7,073 nucleotides of DNA from Chloroflexota bacterium. GTDB taxonomy: Bacteria; Chloroflexota; Anaerolineae; Aggregatilineales; UBA3940. Each line of letters begins with the position of its first letter. Position 1 is the stretch's first letter. Positions 1 through 5,587 of the stretch are shown here, piece after piece. A model generated the notes under the pieces. The model saw only the letters and a list, made by a program, of their open reading frames with translations, was not told the origin of the DNA and did not search any database. Made by a program: the position numbers and the translations under genes. The DNA lies in NCBI GenBank assembly GCA_024643825.1, contig JAHEME010000143.1:1-7073 (forward strand), given 5' to 3'.

Positions 1-456
1 CGGGCGGGCGTCGCCTTCAAAGCTCGGATTTTTCAGTGCGTTGGCTACCGGGAGATCGACGGGCGGGGCGACCGGAATCGACGTGGCGACATTCACCGCA
101 GGCGCATCTGGCGGCAGCGCAGCAGAGGGCGTGGGAGTCTGGGTGACTACTATAATGTAGGGGGTGGGGGTGGCATCGCTGGCGGAGGGCGCGGCGCAGG
201 CGGTGACGGTCAACAGCACGATGACGCCTGCCGCTGCAATCATGGCGGGGATGGGTTTCTTCCCCGCCTTGACCTCAGTGCCAGGTCTGCCTCTACGCGT
301 CGGATGTTGATGAGTTGCTACCTCACCCCCGGCCCCTCTCCGTACCGGAGAGGGGAGAAAAACAGCCTCGCCTCGGTTGTGGATTCTCAAAACGGTCGGA
401 GTCTGAACTCGCTCAGGATGAGGGGTAATGGATATGTACGGTTTCGGGTGATTCAT
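1..456 (-). CDS. Putative lipoprotein with Thr/Pro-rich linker, 3' end beyond the window
   Basis: Open minus-strand frame running off the left edge; 152 codons are visible. A hydrophobic segment begins at an internal Met (codon 72, base 243) and ends in a lipobox-like VTAC with the candidate lipidated Cys at residue 87. The preceding residues (VKAGKKPIPA) look like a basic signal-peptide n-region. After the Cys comes a Thr/Pro-rich linker (TPTPYIIVV, TQTPTP), then NPSFEGDARP, which resembles the start of an extracellular carbohydrate-binding-like module. I infer a surface-anchored lipoprotein; the functional domain lies outside the window. The start is uncertain. ATG at 456 has AGGAG four bases upstream and a TATACT -10 about 27 bases upstream, but gives about 70 residues before the hydrophobic core, part of them read through a palindromic repeat. 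ATG at 243 is the alternative, but it lacks a ribosome site and a basic n-region. The regulator gene lies 84 bp upstream on the same strand. Confidence 0.65.
   Translation of the reverse strand, partial: MNHPKPYISITPHPERVQTPTVLRIHNRGEAVFLPSPVRRGAGGEVATHQHPTRRGRPGTEVKAGKKPIPAMIAAAGVIVLLTVTACAAPSASDATPTPYIIVVTQTPTPSAALPPDAPAVNVATSIPVAPPVDLPVANALKNPSFEGDARP
321..357. repeat. GC-rich palindromic intergenic-type repeat (REP-like)
   Basis: A CCTCACCCCCGG block runs into a perfect 10-bp inverted repeat, CCCCTCTCCG (333-342) and CGGAGAGGGG (346-355), with a 3-base loop. Neither strand has a T-run after the stem, so it is not an intrinsic terminator. From memory, very similar CTCACCCC...CCCCTCTCC...GGAGAGGGG units are dispersed in many copies in several bacterial genomes, usually between genes. 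Only one copy is present here, so repetition cannot be shown from this window. The element lies inside the open frame of the lipoprotein gene if ATG 456 is its start. Confidence 0.6.
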
Positions 457-460
457 AAGG

Positions 461-488
461 CTCCTATCACAACGAAGGGGTGAGTATA
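461..488 (-). promoter_or_regulatory. Candidate -10 box and ribosome site for the lipoprotein gene
   Basis: On the minus strand TATACT (483-488) matches the sigma-70 -10 consensus at five of six positions, and AGGAG (461-465) sits four bases before ATG 456. No good -35 hexamer is visible at 16-18 bp. The pair supports transcription and translation beginning near 456 rather than at the internal ATG 243, but the gene could also be read through from the regulator. Confidence 0.35.
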
Positions 489-540
489 GCGAATGTAACT
501 GACTTGCGTTGCGATAGGCGGATCAGCGTAGGGGAGACGT

Positions 541-1140
541 CTAAGGGGCGGCGCTATCGATATGGCTGCGCCACGATGCTTCGAGGGAGGCCGCCGCATA
601 GAAGACGATCAGGAGGTGGGCGGGGTGATCGGTTGGATTGTAGAAGGCGTGCGGCTGGGTGGAATCGAACAGCAGGCTGCATCCGGGGGTCAGGGAGTAG
701 GCTTGGTCGGCGACGTAGTAGTCGGCTTCGCCTTCTATGCAGTAGACAAATTCCTCGCCGGGATGCGTCACCGGATCAGCGGCGTTGCCCGCGCCGGGGT
801 CGAGGGTCAGGAGGAACGGTTCCAGCTTCTGAGAACGGAGGCCGATCCCCAGGCTCTGCATGATCAGCCCCGTGACCTGCGACCCCAGCCGCTGATCGGG
901 ACGGACGAAGACGACGGTCTGCTCCTGCACGTCTTCAAAGAAGGCAGTGATGGGGACAGCGAGGGCCGTCGCCAGCCGATGCAGGGACGAGACGGTGGGG
1001 GAGTTCTCGCCGCGCTCGATGAGGCTGATGGCGTTGATCGAGAGGCTCGAACGCTCGGCAAGGGCGCGGAGGGAAAGACTCTGGCGCTCTCGCAGGGTGC
1101 GGATGCGCTGGCCTACGTTGGGTTCGATGGGTGTGTTCAC
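541..1140 (-). CDS. XRE-family helix-turn-helix regulator with C-terminal cupin domain
   Basis: Cytoplasmic DNA-binding regulator of 199 residues. Residues 10-66 form an HTH_3/XRE domain (VGQRIRTLRERQSLSLRALA, then the recognition-helix region LSINAISLIERGENSPT). Residues about 105-182 form a cupin_2-type sensor barrel, with HPGEEFVYCIEGE (126-138) as first motif and LTPGCSLLFDSTQPHAFYN (150-168) as second. This architecture is that of PuuR-like regulators, in which the cupin binds a small ligand or metal; the ligand cannot be read from sequence. I chose GTG at 1140 because AAAGGA (1147-1152) lies six bases upstream. The in-frame TTG at 1179 would sit at the predicted transcription start with no ribosome site. 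A promoter lies just upstream. The divergent membrane gene and the downstream lipoprotein gene are the obvious target candidates, and autoregulation is likely by analogy with the family. Confidence 0.9.
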   Translation of the reverse strand: MNTPIEPNVGQRIRTLRERQSLSLRALAERSSLSINAISLIERGENSPTVSSLHRLATALAVPITAFFEDVQEQTVVFVRPDQRLGSQVTGLIMQSLGIGLRSQKLEPFLLTLDPGAGNAADPVTHPGEEFVYCIEGEADYYVADQAYSLTPGCSLLFDSTQPHAFYNPTDHPAHLLIVFYAAASLEASWRSHIDSAAP

Positions 1141-1171
1141 GGGTAATCCTTTTGGCGACCGGCTACTTAAA

Positions 1172-1179
1172 TTGATCAA
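1172..1179. promoter_or_regulatory. Possible operator: TTGATCAA palindrome at the regulator's +1
   Basis: Perfect 8-bp palindrome overlapping the predicted transcription start of the regulator and lying about 20 bp from the plus-strand start site. HTH/cupin regulators commonly bind short palindromes in their own divergent promoter region, so this is a natural candidate. It is short and occurs once here, so chance cannot be excluded. Confidence 0.25.
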
Positions 1180-1184
1180 ATCCC

Positions 1185-1213
1185 ATTATAGTGGCGCAAT
1201 GAAAGCAATACAA
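1185..1213 (-). promoter_or_regulatory. Sigma-70-type promoter of the XRE/cupin regulator
   Basis: On the minus strand the -10 is a perfect TATAAT (1185-1190). With a 17-bp spacer, the -35 is TTGTAT (1208-1213), which matches TTGACA in its first three bases. The predicted start near 1178 gives a leader of about 40 bases ending in AAAGGA and GTG 1140. The same bases carry a plus-strand TATAGT (1187-1192), so the region may be a face-to-face divergent promoter. Confidence 0.6.
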
Positions 1214-1249
1214 GCATCCCTGTCCCGCCGCTGGTGGCCCTTGGCATAG
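1199..1249 (+). other. Possible leader peptide ORF (16 codons) with tandem Trp codons
   Basis: ATG at 1199 opens a 16-codon frame, MKAIQASLSRRWWPLA, ending with TAG at 1247-1249. A plus-strand TATAGT (1187-1192) would place the transcript start about at the ATG, making it leaderless; there is no ribosome site. Two adjacent Trp codons (1232-1237), followed by hairpins and an intrinsic terminator ahead of a structural gene, are the elements of classical trp-type attenuation. I see no evidence that the downstream membrane protein concerns tryptophan, the Trp codons lie about 110 bases before the terminator, and a frame this short may be chance. Confidence 0.2.
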
Positions 1250-1284
1250 AGGTGGGCAGTGCGGCCCCGGTGATCATCCGGTGG

Positions 1285-1318
1285 AGGAGTAGGATACTCC
1301 GAGCAGAGGCTCGCTCCT
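1285..1318 (+). other. Two small hairpins with an alternative pairing in the leader region
   Basis: GGAGTA (1286-1291) pairs with TACTCC (1295-1300) across a 3-base loop. Next to it, CGAGC (1300-1304) pairs with GCTCG (1309-1313) across AGAG. Alternatively AGGAG (1285-1289) can pair with CTCCT (1314-1318), stacking on the second hairpin and excluding the first. Such mutually exclusive folds just before a terminator are typical of RNA leaders. No known riboswitch class is recognised, and the stems are short. Confidence 0.3.
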
Positions 1319-1345
1319 GATCCAGTAGACGCTGATTTGAAGAGT

Positions 1346-1372
1346 CCGTTGCGTTCTCGTAACGGTCTTTTT
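1346..1372 (+). terminator. Intrinsic terminator upstream of the membrane-protein gene
   Basis: An 8-bp stem, CCGTTGCG (1346-1353) with CGTAACGG (1358-1365), contains one G-U pair and closes a TTCT tetraloop. It is followed at once by TCTTTTT (1366-1372). This is a standard Rho-independent terminator and is directional for the plus strand only. It ends 34 bp before ATG 1407, and the only annotated gene upstream is on the opposite strand. It must therefore end a short non-coding or leader transcript, or gate expression of the downstream gene. Confidence 0.7.
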
Positions 1373-1406
1373 GTATGGTGGGAGCATCCCAATCAAGGAG
1401 AATGCT

Positions 1407-1943
1407 ATGACACAGACAGCAGCACAAACTGTACCGTCCGATCCCCTGATTCGCGCCGCCGGGGGTTTTGCTATCGTAGGCGGCATCATTGGTATTTTCG
1501 GCGTGGTATTCCTGATTCTAATGTTCGTACTGTTTGCATCACCGAACAAGGAACTCGGCCTCACCTTCGGCATGCTCAACGATATTTGTGTGGCGCTTCA
1601 GTATTTGCTGACGATCCCGATTGCGCTGGCGCTGTATCGGATTCTGCTACCGTACAACGCGCCGCTGATCGGTGTGGCGACGATCCTCGGCGTTGTGGCA
1701 AGTGTGGCGGTGATCGTATTCCAACTGCTGCTGATATTCGGGGTCATGACGTTCGACAAGCAGGTGGCATGGGCTTCGATTTCGATCCTGACTGCTGGCG
1801 CGTGGATGGTCATCACCGGGTATGTGGCACGCGCAACGGGTCGGATGCCGAACAGTGTGTTGATGGGCTGGCTGGCGGCACCGTACTTCGGCTATCCGGT
1901 ATGGGCGTTCTGGTTGGGTCGGCTGCTGCTGAGGTGGTTCTGA
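1407..1943 (+). CDS. Hypothetical five-helix integral membrane protein
   Basis: 178 residues. Start ATG 1407 is set by AAGGAG (1396-1400) six bases upstream; an upstream in-frame TTG at 1371 falls within the terminator T-run and is rejected. Predicted helices by eye: about 18-44, 55-78, 86-113, 120-143 and 150-174, with a short polar N-terminus and a basic C-terminus (GRLLLRWF). The end carries GYPVWAFWLGR, a motif I have seen in uncharacterised multi-helix proteins, loosely like DUF4386-type families, but I cannot assign a family. There are no obvious catalytic residues or transporter signatures. It lies divergent from the HTH/cupin regulator, which may control it, and sits directly behind an intrinsic terminator. 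Role unknown; membrane location is well supported. Confidence 0.85.
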   Translation: MTQTAAQTVPSDPLIRAAGGFAIVGGIIGIFGVVFLILMFVLFASPNKELGLTFGMLNDICVALQYLLTIPIALALYRILLPYNAPLIGVATILGVVASVAVIVFQLLLIFGVMTFDKQVAWASISILTAGAWMVITGYVARATGRMPNSVLMGWLAAPYFGYPVWAFWLGRLLLRWF

Positions 1944-2080
1944 TTCGCAGCACGAAACCCCTGTGCAAGAGGATCGTTCATTTATACCGACAGGAAGAAC
2001 GTCACATTCCGCAGCAGATGCTGGCGGTGTAAGATGACATGAGGGAATGAATCATCCGCACATGCAGGAGAAAATCCGCC

Positions 2081-2230
2081 ATGAGTACAAATGCAGAAGG
2101 TGTATTGGTGATTGCTTCTGCCATGCTGGTGCTATTCAGCGCATTGCTGGCCCCGGAAGTTTCGATGCTGGTATGTCTGATCGTGCTGGCGGCGATCACT
2201 GCCGCGAACTACAAGGCGAGAGCATTGTAG
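2081..2230 (+). CDS. Small two-helix membrane protein, 49 residues
   Basis: ATG 2081 to TAG 2230. AGGAG (2066-2070) precedes the start by ten bases, slightly long but acceptable. The protein begins MSTNAEGVL. Hydrophobic segments span about residues 8-24 and 27-41, separated by a Pro-Glu turn (LLAPEVS), and it ends in a basic tail (NYKARAL), suggesting a helical hairpin in the cytoplasmic membrane. It starts 137 bp after the five-helix membrane gene on the same strand and converges on argH, whose stop is 71 bp away. The strongly membrane-like composition and ribosome site favour a real gene; the function is unknown. Confidence 0.6.
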   Translation: MSTNAEGVLVIASAMLVLFSALLAPEVSMLVCLIVLAAITAANYKARAL

Positions 2231-2301
2231 CCTCGCCTCTTCCCTTATCCTGTCGATAGAGAATGGCTCTGCACCTCCTGACTTTCATCGCAGAGAGGCG
2301 T

Positions 2302-3702
2302 CTACTCTGAACTACTGCGGGCGCTCCCTTGATGATCGGCAAGCCGTTCCTTTGCGCTGGTAATCTGGTGATTGACCGCCTCTGTTGCTGTGCCGCCCGG
2401 CACGTTTTTGCGGGAGATGGCACGCTCGAAACTGAAACTATCTTCCACGTCACTGGCAAACACAGGGGACTCTGCCTGAAAGTCCCCCAGCGATAGCGAT
2501 GCAAGAGGGACTTGCTTTTGTTCCGCCTGCATGACGAGACGTCCAACGACATGATGGGCATCTCGAAACGGAACGCCATGCTCCACCAGATAGTCTGCGA
2601 TGTCTGTCGCCAATAGGCTCGTATCGAGGGCGGCGTTCATCGCTTCCCCATTGGGAAGCATGGTCTCGATGACGCCCGTGACGACTGGCAGGGTCATGTT
2701 CAACGTATCGACGGCATCGAACAGGGGATCTTTATCTTCCTGAAGGTCTTTATTGTAGGTAGATGGTAATCCCTTCAATACCGTCAGCAACCCGACAAGA
2801 TTGCCAATGAGACGCCCGGATTTTCCCCGTGTCAGTTCCAGCGAATCGGGGTTGCGCTTCTGCGGCATCAGACTTGACCCCGTTGTATAGGCTTCATCCA
2901 GTTGGAGAAAGCGATAGCCGGGGCTGGAGAACAGGATCAGGTCTTCGGCAAGACGGCTGAGATGGGTTCCGATCAGTGCCGCACAGAACAGGAATTCGAC
3001 GATGTGATCGCGATTGCTCACCGCATCTATGCTGTTGGGCGTGACGGCGGACATCCCCAGATCGGCGGCAAGTGCCTCGCGGTCGATGGGGAAGGGATTG
3101 CCCGCCAGCGCACCCGATCCCAGCGGGCAGACGCTGGCACGTCTGGCACAGTCATGCAGACGTGCCTGATCGCGTTGGAACATCCAGAAGTAGCTCATAA
3201 TCCAGTGGCTGAACAACACGGGCTGCGCTGGCTGCAAGTGCGTGTAGCCGGGCATGATCAATGAAATGTGCGTTTCTGCCTGATCGATGAGGGCAGCTTG
3301 CAGTTCGGCAAGGTGATCGTGCGTGCGCTGGATGCTCTCCAGCAGCCACAGACACAGATCCACCGCTACCTGATCATTGCGGCTGCGGCCCGTGTGGAGC
3401 TTCCCGGCGGCAGGGCCGATTAGTTCCGTTAGACGGCGCTCAATGGCTGTGTGGATGTCTTCGTCAGTGGGGTGGGCAGCAAAGCGATCTTCTGCGAACT
3501 CGGAGAGAATCTGTTCCAGCCCGGCATGGATCGCCTGCTGCTCGTCTTCGGTCAGCAGCCCGGCACGCTGCAATGCGCTCGCATAGGCTCCGCTGCCCTG
3601 AATATCTACGGCATACAACCGCCAATCAAAGGAGAAGCTGTCGTTAAAACGCTTCATCCTCTCATCCGTTGAGCCGCTGAACCGACCACCCCACAATGTC
3701 AT
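2302..3702 (-). CDS. argH: Argininosuccinate lyase
   Basis: Final step of arginine synthesis: cleaves argininosuccinate to arginine and fumarate in the cytoplasm. 466 residues, the usual length for the family. It starts with the typical LWGGRF. It carries HTGRSRNDQ (103-111), PGYTHLQPAQP (151-161) with the catalytic His155, and the fumarase/aspartase-superfamily signature GSSLMPQKRNPD (275-286), whose paired serines include the catalytic base. The family acts as a homotetramer with active sites shared between subunits. ATG 3702 is supported by AAAGGA (3710-3715) seven bases upstream. It is the last gene of the operon, 33 bp after argG, and faces the 49-residue mini-gene. The last residues (HQGSARSSSE) form a short polar tail. 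Nothing essential is missing. Confidence 0.98.
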   Translation of the reverse strand: MTLWGGRFSGSTDERMKRFNDSFSFDWRLYAVDIQGSGAYASALQRAGLLTEDEQQAIHAGLEQILSEFAEDRFAAHPTDEDIHTAIERRLTELIGPAAGKLHTGRSRNDQVAVDLCLWLLESIQRTHDHLAELQAALIDQAETHISLIMPGYTHLQPAQPVLFSHWIMSYFWMFQRDQARLHDCARRASVCPLGSGALAGNPFPIDREALAADLGMSAVTPNSIDAVSNRDHIVEFLFCAALIGTHLSRLAEDLILFSSPGYRFLQLDEAYTTGSSLMPQKRNPDSLELTRGKSGRLIGNLVGLLTVLKGLPSTYNKDLQEDKDPLFDAVDTLNMTLPVVTGVIETMLPNGEAMNAALDTSLLATDIADYLVEHGVPFRDAHHVVGRLVMQAEQKQVPLASLSLGDFQAESPVFASDVEDSFSFERAISRKNVPGGTATEAVNHQITSAKERLADHQGSARSSSE

Positions 3703-3735
3703 ACTGAAATCCTTTGAATGAGCGTCAGGCGCTGG

Positions 3736-5001
3736 TTAGTCTCGCTTGAAGATCGAATAGTCTGGCGCACGGAAGCGGCTCTGCCCGGTTCCGTTGATGC
3801 TCAACATGGCATCGACTTTCATGGGCAGGCCCCACAGATTGATGAAGCCTTCCGCATCCCGTTGATCGTAGACATCCATCATGCCGAAGGAGGCATAATC
3901 CTCACGATACAGGCTGTATGGGGATTCCCGCCCGGTAACGATGATGTTGCCCTTATACAGCTTCATGTGGACGGCCCCGGTCACATGACGCTGGGTGATC
4001 ATGACAAAGCCGTCCAGAGCTTCCCGCAGCGAGGAGAACCACTTGCCATCGTACACCAGTTCGGCATAGCGCAGGGCGAGCATCTGCTTGTAATGCAGGG
4101 TGTCCTTATCCAGACAGATGCTTTCCAATTCCTGATGGGCCGTGTAGAGGATCGTCCCGCCCGGTGTTTCATAGATACCGTGAGATTTCATACCGACCAG
4201 GCGGTTTTCCACCAGATCGACCCGCCCAACCCCGTGTTTGGCTCCCAGTTCGTTTAATTGAGATACCAATTCGACCGGGCCCAGCTTCTTCCCATTGAGG
4301 CCAACCGGCGTTCCATTTTCAAATTCCACTGAAATGGACTCCGGTTCATCTGGCGACTGCTCCGGGCTGACGGAGAGCTGGTACATGGATTCTTCGGGTT
4401 CGAGCGAGGGGTCTTCCAGCGGGCCACCTTCGTGGCTCATGTGCCAGAAGTTGCTATCCCGGCTGTAGATCGATTTCTCGGAGTGAACCACGGGGACATT
4501 ATGCGCGCGCGCATAGTTCAGCGCATCTTCCCGGCTGCGAATATCCCACTCACGCCAGGGGGCGATGATCTTGAGGTGGGGGTTGAGGGCCATCACGGTG
4601 AGTTCGAAGCGCACCTGATCGTTGCCTTTGCCCGTACAGCCATGCGCAACGGCATCGGCTCCTTCCTGTTCGGCGACTTCAATCTGACGCTTGGCGATCA
4701 GGGGGCGTGCCATCGAAGTGCCAAGCAGGTATTTGCGTTCGTAAATAGCCCCCGCCTGGAGGGTAGGGAAGACATAGTTGGTCAGGAATTCCTCACGGAG
4801 GTCTTCAATGTAGATCTTGCTGGCCCCGCTTGCTACGGCCTTCTCTTCCAACCCCTCCAGTTCGTCCCCCTGACCAATATCGGCTGTGTAGCAGATGACT
4901 TCACATCCATAGTTTTCACGCAGCCAGGGCACAATGACAGACGTGTCGAGACCTCCAGAGTATGCCAGAACTACTTTATTGACCTGCTTTTGTGTTGCCA
5001 T
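3736..5001 (-). CDS. argG: Argininosuccinate synthase
   Basis: ATP-dependent condensation of citrulline and aspartate to argininosuccinate, releasing AMP and pyrophosphate; cytoplasmic. 421 residues, normal to slightly long. The N-type ATP pyrophosphatase loop AYSGGLDTS is at 13-21. GCTGKGNDQVRFE (121-133) is the ATP/citrulline/aspartate-binding signature, and YERKYLLGTSMARPLIA (87-103) precedes it. The C-terminal part carries the expected GRESPYSLY and the oligomerisation segment. ATG 5001 is preceded by GAGGAG (5009-5014) at seven bases. The start lies inside the last codons of the acetyltransferase gene (26-bp overlap), which suggests translational coupling. argH follows 33 bp downstream. 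Confidence 0.98.
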   Translation of the reverse strand: MATQKQVNKVVLAYSGGLDTSVIVPWLRENYGCEVICYTADIGQGDELEGLEEKAVASGASKIYIEDLREEFLTNYVFPTLQAGAIYERKYLLGTSMARPLIAKRQIEVAEQEGADAVAHGCTGKGNDQVRFELTVMALNPHLKIIAPWREWDIRSREDALNYARAHNVPVVHSEKSIYSRDSNFWHMSHEGGPLEDPSLEPEESMYQLSVSPEQSPDEPESISVEFENGTPVGLNGKKLGPVELVSQLNELGAKHGVGRVDLVENRLVGMKSHGIYETPGGTILYTAHQELESICLDKDTLHYKQMLALRYAELVYDGKWFSSLREALDGFVMITQRHVTGAVHMKLYKGNIIVTGRESPYSLYREDYASFGMMDVYDQRDAEGFINLWGLPMKVDAMLSINGTGQSRFRAPDYSIFKRD

Positions 5002-5578
5002 TATCTTTCTCCTCTATCTGATGAACTGCCTGCGAATTAGAAACCACGCCCTGTGCTCCATCGTCCAGCGAATAGATCAGGGCAACTTCGTCACATCGTT
5101 CCCGGAAGGGGCAGGGGCCACAGTCACGCCAGACCTTTTCTGGGAAGTTATGGACCTCATCCCGCACAAAGCCCGCACGCTCGAAGACGCCGAGGGATCG
5201 GGTTAGCGTCAATACACGGTGCATGTTCCGTGTGCGGGCAAGCTCAATGGCAGCGGCGATCAAATCCCCGCCCAGGCCGTTGCCGCGACGGTCCGAGTGA
5301 ACCGCCAGCGACCGCACCTCACATAGTTCGTCGTTGAAGAATACGAGCGAGACGCAGCCCACGATCTGATCCCCTGCCTCGGCGACCAGCCAATCATGGA
5401 TACCCGCCACCATATTGTCGGGATTGCGCGGGAGCATTCTGCCGGCTCTTACTTCTTCCTCAAACAGCATGAGGATGTCGCCGATCTCGTCTACCTGTGC
5501 AGGCCGAATCACGGCTTTATCGGGGTGATTGAATGCGCTGGCCTGCTCAACAGACGAATTGGTTGTCGAAATAGTCAC
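4976..5578 (-). CDS. Short GNAT acetyltransferase, probable N-acetylglutamate synthase (argA-like)
   Basis: 200-residue GNAT protein. Residues about 23-170 form the fold; LAVHSDRRGNGLGG (91-104) contains the acetyl-CoA pyrophosphate-binding RRGNGLG, and VFERAGF (131-137) is the usual late GNAT element. From its place in the arg operon I infer acetylation of glutamate, the entry step of the pathway; the kinase-like domain of classical ArgA is absent. After VWRD comes a CX2CX5C cluster (C153, C156, C162), which could bind metal. Residues 171-200 are a polar tail outside the domain, and their codons carry the ribosome site and first codons of argG. The start is GTG 5578. AAGGA (5583-5587) lies only four to five bases upstream and overlaps the argD stop codon, so translation is probably coupled to argD. 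A different acyl substrate is possible but less likely in this context. Confidence 0.85.
   Translation of the reverse strand: MTISTTNSSVEQASAFNHPDKAVIRPAQVDEIGDILMLFEEEVRAGRMLPRNPDNMVAGIHDWLVAEAGDQIVGCVSLVFFNDELCEVRSLAVHSDRRGNGLGGDLIAAAIELARTRNMHRVLTLTRSLGVFERAGFVRDEVHNFPEKVWRDCGPCPFRERCDEVALIYSLDDGAQGVVSNSQAVHQIEEKDNGNTKAGQ
5009..5014 (-). promoter_or_regulatory. argG ribosome binding site inside the GNAT coding sequence
   Basis: GAGGAG seven bases before ATG 5001, encoded within the polar C-terminal tail of the upstream acetyltransferase. Ribosomes finishing that gene pass over this site, consistent with coupled synthesis of the first and penultimate pathway enzymes. Confidence 0.75.
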
Positions 5579-5582
5579 GATT

Positions 5583-5587
5583 TCCTT
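5583..5587 (-). promoter_or_regulatory. GNAT ribosome binding site overlapping the argD stop codon
   Basis: AAGGA on the minus strand shares bases with the argD TAA (5586-5588) and lies four bases from GTG 5578. The close spacing and non-ATG start suggest weak or coupled initiation. Confidence 0.55.

Noticed and set aside
151..156. Perfect plus-strand TATAAT
   Set aside because: It lies inside the lipoprotein coding sequence, has no -35 at a proper distance and no plus-strand gene follows.
333..355. Palindrome 333-355 as a Rho-independent terminator
   Set aside because: No T-run follows the stem on either strand.
562..1146. Plus-strand frame opposite the HTH/cupin regulator
   Set aside because: Antisense shadow of a gene with clear domains; no start signals.
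1141..1179. Extension of the regulator to TTG 1179
   Set aside because: That codon coincides with the predicted transcription start and lacks a ribosome site, whereas GTG 1140 has AAAGGA at six bases.
1337..2032. Long plus-strand frame of 231 codons over the membrane gene
   Set aside because: Out-of-frame shadow: no ribosome site and no recognisable domain, while the overlapping frame from 1407 has a clear ribosome site and membrane helices.
2234..2300. Inverted repeats between the mini-gene and argH (CGCCTCT/AGAGGCG and CTCTGC/GCAGAG) as a bidirectional terminator
   Set aside because: Long loops, overlapping arms and no T-tract on either strand; too weak to call a terminator.
4432..5040. 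Plus-strand frame opposite argG
   Set aside because: Antisense shadow of a highly conserved gene.
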